Shown one piece after another: positions 6,520 to 10,655 of a stretch of DNA of 10,655 nucleotides. The stretch spans positions 1-10,655 of the forward strand of contig JAGOHQ010000020.1 of assembly GCA_017996075.1 (NCBI GenBank), written 5' to 3'. Position 1 is the stretch's first letter, and every line of letters starts with the position of its first letter. Source of the stretch: Aliarcobacter sp. GTDB taxonomy: Bacteria > Campylobacterota > Campylobacteria > Campylobacterales > Arcobacteraceae. A program made the position numbers and the translations under genes. The notes below the pieces were generated by a model that was given only the letters and a program-made list of their open reading frames with translations, had not been told where the DNA came from and made no database searches.

Positions 6520-7449
6520 ATGAGACACTTCTTAAGTTTATTAGACTTCTCAAAAGATGAAATTTTAGAAATTCTTCAATTATCAAAACAGATTAAAGAT
6601 GAGACAAAAAAAAGAGTTTTTAAAGAGTATATGCCTAAAAAAGTTTTAGGTATGATTTTTGAAAAAAGCTCTACAAGAACTAGAGTATCTTTTGAAACTG
6701 GTATATATCAACTAGGTGGTGTTGGGCTTTTTCTTTCATCAAATGATATTCAGCTTGGTCGTGGTGAACCTATGAAAGATACTGCTAGAGTAATCTCTAG
6801 AATGGTTGATATGGTGATGATTAGAACTTTTGAGCAAGAAAAACTTGAAGAGTTTGCTTCATACTCAAAAGTTCCTGTTATAAATGGACTTACAGATAAA
6901 TATCATCCTATACAGTTAATGGCTGACTATCTTACAATTATGGAAGAAGGACTTGATAAAAATTTAGTTGTAGCATATATTGGAGATGGAAACAATATGG
7001 CACACTCATGGCTAAATTTAGCAGCAAAACTTGGATTTGAGCTTAGAATTGCTACTCCAAAAGATTATCAAGTAGATAGCAAAGTTTTACAAACTGCTTT
7101 AGAAGAAGCTAAAAAAAGTGGTGCAAAAATTACAACTTCTTTTGACCCTAAAGAGGCTATAAAAGACTCAACTGTTGTTACAACTGATACTTGGATATCT
7201 ATGGGACAAGAGTCAGAAAAAGAGAAAAGAGTAAAAGATTTTTCTGGATATATGGTTGATGAAAATATGATGAAATTAGCAAAAGAAAATGCAATATTTC
7301 TACACTGTTTACCTGCATATAGAGATTATGAAGTTAGTGAAGCTGTATTAGAAGGAAGCCAAAGTAGAATTTTTGAAGAGGCTGAAAATAGACTTCATGC
7401 ACAAAAAGGTATTATGGTTTGGCTTGATAAAAAAAGAGATGAGAAATAG
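6520..7449 (+). CDS. argF: Ornithine carbamoyltransferase
   Basis: The enzyme makes citrulline from ornithine and carbamoyl phosphate in arginine synthesis; cytosolic trimer in the family. The 309-residue product is of normal length. It carries the carbamoyl phosphate loop STRTR (51-55), HPIQ (129-132), DTWISMG (223-229, the DxxxSMG ornithine-site motif that separates it from aspartate carbamoyltransferase), FLHCLPA (260-266) with the catalytic cysteine C263, and HAQK (293-296). AAGGA at 6508-6512 precedes the ATG by seven bases. hemN begins on the next base after the stop, so the two are almost certainly cotranscribed. The same two genes lie close together in Campylobacter jejuni as I recall. 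It could be called argI or otc elsewhere; the reaction is not in doubt. Confidence 0.97.
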   Translation: MRHFLSLLDFSKDEILEILQLSKQIKDETKKRVFKEYMPKKVLGMIFEKSSTRTRVSFETGIYQLGGVGLFLSSNDIQLGRGEPMKDTARVISRMVDMVMIRTFEQEKLEEFASYSKVPVINGLTDKYHPIQLMADYLTIMEEGLDKNLVVAYIGDGNNMAHSWLNLAAKLGFELRIATPKDYQVDSKVLQTALEEAKKSGAKITTSFDPKEAIKDSTVVTTDTWISMGQESEKEKRVKDFSGYMVDENMMKLAKENAIFLHCLPAYRDYEVSEAVLEGSQSRIFEEAENRLHAQKGIMVWLDKKRDEK

Positions 7450-8817
7450 ATGATAGATTATGAAAAATTTGTAAAATACTCAAAACCAGGTCCTAGATAT
7501 ACTTCATATCCAACAGCACCTGAGTTTAGTGAAAATTTTAAACAAGAAGATTTAAAAGATTTCTATAAGAAACAAGATAAAAATAGAGCTTTGTCTTTAT
7601 ATATTCATCTTCCTTTTTGTAGAAGTGCATGTTATTTTTGTGGTTGCAATACTATTTTTACTTCAAAAGAAGATAAAAAAACAAGATATATTGAGTATTT
7701 AAAAAAAGAGTTAAATATATTAAAAAATCACTTAGATACATCTAGAGTTATAACACAAATGCACTTTGGTGGAGGAACTCCTACATATTTTTCACCGCAA
7801 CAACTAGAAGATGTTATAAAATCTATAAAAACTATTTTTCCAAATTTTAGCAGTGATGCTGAAATATCTTGCGAAGTTGATCCTAGATACTTTACAAAAG
7901 AGCATATGGATGTATTAAAAGCTGGTGGTTTTAATCGTCTTAGTTTTGGAGTTCAAGATTTAGATGAAACTGTTCAAAAAACGATTCACAGAATTCAACC
8001 TTTTGAACTAACTTTAAATGTAATAAATATAGCAAGAGATGCTGGTATTAAATCTATAAATACAGATTTAATCTATGGTTTGCCTCACCAAACAAAAGAG
8101 AGTTTCAAAAAAACTTTAGAGAAAATGCTAACACTAAATGTAGATAGATTTGCAGTATTTAACTATGCACATGTTCCTTGGCTTATGAAAACTATGAGAA
8201 AATTTGATGAAACAACCTTTCCAACTCCAAACATAAAACTTGAGATGCTAAAAGATACAATAGACTTTTTTACATCAAATGGCTACGAAATGGTTGGAAT
8301 GGATCACTTTGCAAAACCAGAAGATGAACTATTTAAAGCGATAAAAAAAGGTGAATTACATAGAAATTTCCAAGGTTATACAACAAAAGGTGGAGCAGAT
8401 TTAATAGGAATTGGTGTTACATCTATAGGAAATGGTGTTGATTATTATGCACAAAATTTTAAAGATTTAAATGAATGGGAAGAAGCTATTGATAATGGAA
8501 ATCTACCAGTATTTAAAGGTTATAGACTAAGTGATGACGATATTCTTAGACAATATGTAATTATGGAACTTATGAGTAATTTCTCTTTAAATATAAAAAA
8601 AGTTGAAGAGGAGTTTAAAATAGATTTCAAAGACTATTTTAGTGATGCACTAGAATCTTTAAAAGAGTTTGAAGATGCAGAACTTCTTAAAATATATGAT
8701 GATAGAATTGAAGTTTCTCAAACAGGAACTATGCTAATTAGAAATATATGTATGCCTTTTGATGCTTACTTAAATAAAATCCCAGAAGATAAAAGAAGAT
8801 TTTCTAAAACAATTTAA
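7450..8817 (+). CDS. hemN: Oxygen-independent coproporphyrinogen III oxidase
   Basis: HemN is a radical SAM enzyme that oxidatively decarboxylates two propionate side chains of coproporphyrinogen III to vinyl groups without oxygen, in haem synthesis. The product has 455 residues against 457 in E. coli. It begins with GPRYTSYPTAPEF (14-26), carries the cluster motif C57-RSA-C61-YF-C64 followed by GCN (with C66), then HFGGGTP (105-111), LSFGVQDLDE and NTDLIYGLPHQT. The conserved N terminus and CxxxCxxCxC signature favour true HemN over the shorter HemW-like homologues. The ATG directly follows the argF stop; only a weak purine stretch (AGAGATGAGAAATAG) precedes it, consistent with coupling to argF translation. 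A strong hairpin terminator follows the stop. Confidence 0.95.
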   Translation: MIDYEKFVKYSKPGPRYTSYPTAPEFSENFKQEDLKDFYKKQDKNRALSLYIHLPFCRSACYFCGCNTIFTSKEDKKTRYIEYLKKELNILKNHLDTSRVITQMHFGGGTPTYFSPQQLEDVIKSIKTIFPNFSSDAEISCEVDPRYFTKEHMDVLKAGGFNRLSFGVQDLDETVQKTIHRIQPFELTLNVINIARDAGIKSINTDLIYGLPHQTKESFKKTLEKMLTLNVDRFAVFNYAHVPWLMKTMRKFDETTFPTPNIKLEMLKDTIDFFTSNGYEMVGMDHFAKPEDELFKAIKKGELHRNFQGYTTKGGADLIGIGVTSIGNGVDYYAQNFKDLNEWEEAIDNGNLPVFKGYRLSDDDILRQYVIMELMSNFSLNIKKVEEEFKIDFKDYFSDALESLKEFEDAELLKIYDDRIEVSQTGTMLIRNICMPFDAYLNKIPEDKRRFSKTI

Positions 8818-8829
8818 ATTATTTTATTC

Positions 8830-8858
8830 AAAAAATGGGCTTTTTTGTCCATTTTTTT
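8830..8858 (+). terminator. Rho-independent terminator after hemN
   Basis: An 11-bp stem pairs 8830-8840 (six A, then TGGGC) with 8847-8857 (GTCCA, then six T), with one G-T pair, around a six-T loop; the 3' arm runs into a T tract. The A/T symmetry means it could work in both directions. It ends the argF-hemN unit 13 bases after the hemN stop. Confidence 0.85.
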
Positions 8859-8906
8859 AAGCAAACTTTTAATAAAAATTAAGTTTAATCTTACTACACA
8901 ATTTCA

Positions 8907-8925
8907 ATGGTGCTTTTAGCACCAT
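8907..8925. repeat. Perfect 8-bp hairpin just upstream of the relaxase-like gene
   Basis: ATGGTGCT-TTT-AGCACCAT is a perfect inverted repeat, 17 bases before the ATG at 8943. No U-run follows on either strand, so it is not a normal terminator. Relaxases of the MOBV type nick at hairpins found just upstream of their own gene, so this could be an oriT-like site; an operator or a 5' leader structure is also possible. A TTTAAT at 8884-8889 would place it in the leader. Confidence 0.5.
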
Positions 8926-8942
8926 AACATATAGGGGAAAAT

Positions 8943-9971
8943 ATGGGGAAAGCATCTTTTAGTGTAGGAAAATTAACACAACACTCACAATCGCACATAA
9001 ATAGAGAAAATGGTTTAAACTATGCTGTAGTTGAAAATTCAAGAGCTAATAGTTTTAATAAATATTATGAATACGATGATTTTTTACAAAAAGCAAAAGA
9101 TAGGTACAAAGAACAAGTAAAACAAAATATGCAAAATAGTGCTATTGTCAATATATTTCAAGAAGCTATTATTGCAATAGATGGACATCATACATCAGAA
9201 GATATTTTAGATCTATTTTTTGAATTAAAACAAAAATATGGTGGACATGAGTTAATATCTCTTACAATTCATAAAGATGAAGGTTATTTCACAAAAAATA
9301 ATCAAAATTTTTATCCACACAAAAACATATTAAAAAAAGAAGATAACAACTGGTATATAACTCAAGATGGTTTAAATGGTAAAAAACCAGAAGATTTCTC
9401 ACAAAAAGTAGATATTTCGGAATTTTCTACTGTTTTAACTCCTCATGCACATGCTATTTTTTCAATGTTTGACTTCTCTTTAGGAAGAAATGCAAGAATG
9501 CAGAAAAAAGATATGATGGAGAGATTAAAGTTTGTAGCAACTTTGTTAAAAATGGATTACTCTTTACAAAAAATTAATAAAATCTCAAATTATGATACAA
9601 ATCTTAATTTAGAAGATGGTGAAGAGATTAATACAAATAGCCAAATGACAATTAAAAACTCAAATTTGATAGAGATAAACACTCAATTAAGAGCAAAAGA
9701 GCTAGAACTAGAAGAAGTGATTTCAAAACTAAGAATAAAGCAAAATATGTTAAGTGATATTTTAATCAAAATCTCTCAAAAAGAGAATATTTTAGATGAA
9801 TTAAACACTCAAGTATTTATTAAAGAAGAAGATTTAGATAATCTTTCAAATATTATATCTATAAAAAATACGACTATAAATAATCTAAATTTAACAATAA
9901 AACAAAAAGAGTTTAAAATAGACGAACTAGATAGTAAAATTTATGGAAGAAGTCAAACTATGGCTATCTAA
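8943..9971 (+). CDS. Mob/Pre-like (MOBV) relaxase with coiled-coil repeat tail
   Basis: The N-terminal ~210 residues look like a plasmid mobilisation/recombination protein: MGKASFSVGKLTQHSQSH followed by NRENGLNY and NSRANSFNKYY resembles the family's first conserved region, and H110-KDE with P167-H168-A-H170 resembles the split form of the metal-binding HxDE...PHxH motif, here with over 50 residues between the halves. Such enzymes nick one DNA strand at oriT. Residues 249-332 are six tandem 14-residue units predicted to form a coiled coil, and the protein ends ten residues later at 342, shorter than many MOBV relaxases (often 400 or more). AGGGGA at 8933-8938 precedes the ATG. Neighbours are ordinary chromosomal genes, with no replication or transfer gene in view, so it may be a remnant of an integrated plasmid or a domesticated gene. 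Nicking activity is not established. Confidence 0.7.
   Translation: MGKASFSVGKLTQHSQSHINRENGLNYAVVENSRANSFNKYYEYDDFLQKAKDRYKEQVKQNMQNSAIVNIFQEAIIAIDGHHTSEDILDLFFELKQKYGGHELISLTIHKDEGYFTKNNQNFYPHKNILKKEDNNWYITQDGLNGKKPEDFSQKVDISEFSTVLTPHAHAIFSMFDFSLGRNARMQKKDMMERLKFVATLLKMDYSLQKINKISNYDTNLNLEDGEEINTNSQMTIKNSNLIEINTQLRAKELELEEVISKLRIKQNMLSDILIKISQKENILDELNTQVFIKEEDLDNLSNIISIKNTTINNLNLTIKQKEFKIDELDSKIYGRSQTMAI
9687..9938 (+). repeat. Six tandem 14-codon units encoding a coiled coil
   Basis: Residues 249-332 of the relaxase-like protein divide into six 14-residue units beginning LRAKELEL, LRIKQNML, ISQKENIL, VFIKEEDL, ISIKNTTI and IKQKEFKI. Lysine is at position 4 in all six, a hydrophobic residue at positions 1 and 8, and E/D/S/N at 9-10. 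Each unit equals two heptads. The DNA copies have diverged, so the repeat is seen only in protein. Confidence 0.75.
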
Positions 9972-10003
9972 AATTAAAATATTTTTTTATTGAAACTTGA
10001 AAT

Positions 10004-10023
10004 TAGCAATTATCAGATTGCTA
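10004..10023. repeat. Inverted repeat at the benE-like promoter
   Basis: TAGCAAT-TATCAG-ATTGCTA is a perfect 7-bp inverted repeat in the gap between the relaxase-like gene and the transporter. Its right arm overlaps the candidate -35 box. It could be an operator for the transporter gene, or a weak terminator for the upstream gene, though only a broken pyrimidine stretch follows. Confidence 0.45.
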
Positions 10024-10047
10024 TAAATCTTCTCTTTTACTTATACT
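10018..10047 (+). promoter_or_regulatory. Candidate promoter of the BenE-family gene
   Basis: TTGCTA (10018-10023), an 18-base spacer and TATACT (10042-10047) predict a start near 10054 and a leader of about 20 bases ahead of the strong AAGGAG ribosome site at 10064-10069. Confidence 0.4.
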
Positions 10048-10075
10048 TTCACTATCTTATTTTAAGGAGAGAAAA

Positions 10076-10655
10076 ATGGATAGAAAAGTATCAAATATTT
10101 TACCACCAATAATTGCTGGGTTAATTTCAGTTATTGTTAATTACGGTGGAACTTTTATTCTTATATTTCAAGCAGCACAAATGGCAGGATTAAATCCTGA
10201 ACAAACTGCTTCTTGGGTCTGGTCTATATCTATTGGTGTTGGAATTACTGGAATAATATTAAGTTTGTACACAAAAGAACCAATAATAACTGCTTGGAGT
10301 ACACCAGCTGCTGCATTTTTAGTAACTGCTATTGCAACTGTTTCTTACTCTGAAGTTATAGCAGCATATATATTATCTGCTTTTGCTTTTTTTATTTTGG
10401 GTTTGTCTGGATATTTTGGAAAATTAATTCGTCTCATTCCATCTGGAATTGCATCTGGTTTATTAGCTGGAATATTACTACAATTTGGAATTTCTGCTTT
10501 TACAAATATGACAATTAGCCCTATTTTGGCAATTTCACTATTTTTTATTTATCTTATTACAAAAAGATTTTCTGCTAGATATGCTATTGTTACTGTTTTA
10601 ATATTTGGATTTATCATATTAACTATACAATCCCAAATTAACTTTTCTAATCTTG
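10076..10655 (+). CDS. BenE-family membrane transporter (3' end outside window)
   Basis: The frame is open to the window end, giving 193 residues of a protein that is usually about 390 residues long. It is rich in hydrophobic segments and carries LPPIIAGLISVIVNYGGTF (9-27), FQAAQMAGL (31-39), SWVWSISIGVG (46-56), ITAWSTPAAAFL (71-82), ILGLSGYFGKLIRLIP (107-122) and GLLAGILLQFGI (128-139), the signature blocks of the BenE family, named for the Acinetobacter benzoate/proton symporter. About five or six membrane helices are visible. The start is ATG with AAGGAG six bases upstream. No benzoate catabolic gene is in view, so the substrate is unproven; many members are annotated from homology only. 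The inverted repeat at 10004-10023 may regulate it. Confidence 0.88.
   Translation, partial: MDRKVSNILPPIIAGLISVIVNYGGTFILIFQAAQMAGLNPEQTASWVWSISIGVGITGIILSLYTKEPIITAWSTPAAAFLVTAIATVSYSEVIAAYILSAFAFFILGLSGYFGKLIRLIPSGIASGLLAGILLQFGISAFTNMTISPILAISLFFIYLITKRFSARYAIVTVLIFGFIILTIQSQINFSNL

Noticed and set aside
1..10655. CRISPR array, tRNA, rRNA or insertion sequence
   Set aside because: No regularly spaced direct repeats, no tRNA-like cloverleaf, no rRNA sequence and no transposase were seen; the only tandem repeat found is the protein-level coiled coil at 9687-9938.

Overview
The window is a very AT-rich bacterial chromosomal segment, most likely from the Arcobacter group (Aliarcobacter or a relative) of the Campylobacterota. 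The strongest taxonomic sign is the block lysC-hobA-holB-folP: HobA, the DnaA-associated initiation factor, is known from this phylum, and the same order occurs in Helicobacter pylori. The long N-terminal extension on FolP and the argF/hemN pairing fit the same group. No base composition or database search was computed; this rests on protein motifs and gene order.

Layout. Positions 1-3430, plus strand: a tight run of aspartokinase (lysC, 5' end outside the window), hobA, holB (clamp-loader delta') and folP (dihydropteroate synthase), with overlaps or 2-base gaps throughout, so probably one transcription unit. Positions 3434-6348, minus strand: an anaerobic ribonucleotide reductase locus, transcribed nrdD, then a 54-codon ORF, then nrdG. 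folP and nrdG converge with only 3 bases between their stops. Positions 6349-6519: a divergent promoter region with two short palindromes. Positions 6520-8817, plus strand: argF (ornithine carbamoyltransferase) directly abutting hemN (oxygen-independent coproporphyrinogen III oxidase), closed by a clear terminator hairpin. Positions 8943-9971, plus strand: a Mob/Pre (MOBV)-like relaxase gene preceded by a perfect hairpin and ending in a six-unit 14-residue coiled-coil repeat. Positions 10076 to the end: the first half of a BenE-family membrane transporter.

The most interesting point is the ribonucleotide reductase. The 705-residue NrdD has the ATP-cone, the catalytic domain and a C-terminal Cys/His zinc knuckle, but stops before the glycyl-radical motif every working class III reductase needs. 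That motif (RVMGYHRPV, then FNIGKKGEHKQR) lies in the next small ORF (4089-4253, minus), in another frame, with its own Shine-Dalgarno sequence and ATG, overlapping both nrdD and nrdG. The simplest reading is a split enzyme: a large catalytic subunit, a tiny glycyl-radical subunit and the radical SAM activase NrdG, translated in series. A fused product made by slippage on an A6 tract, or a sequencing indel there, is the alternative to exclude.

The remaining genes are mostly housekeeping: aspartate-family amino acid, folate, arginine and haem synthesis plus replication factors. The relaxase-like gene is the only sign of mobile DNA.
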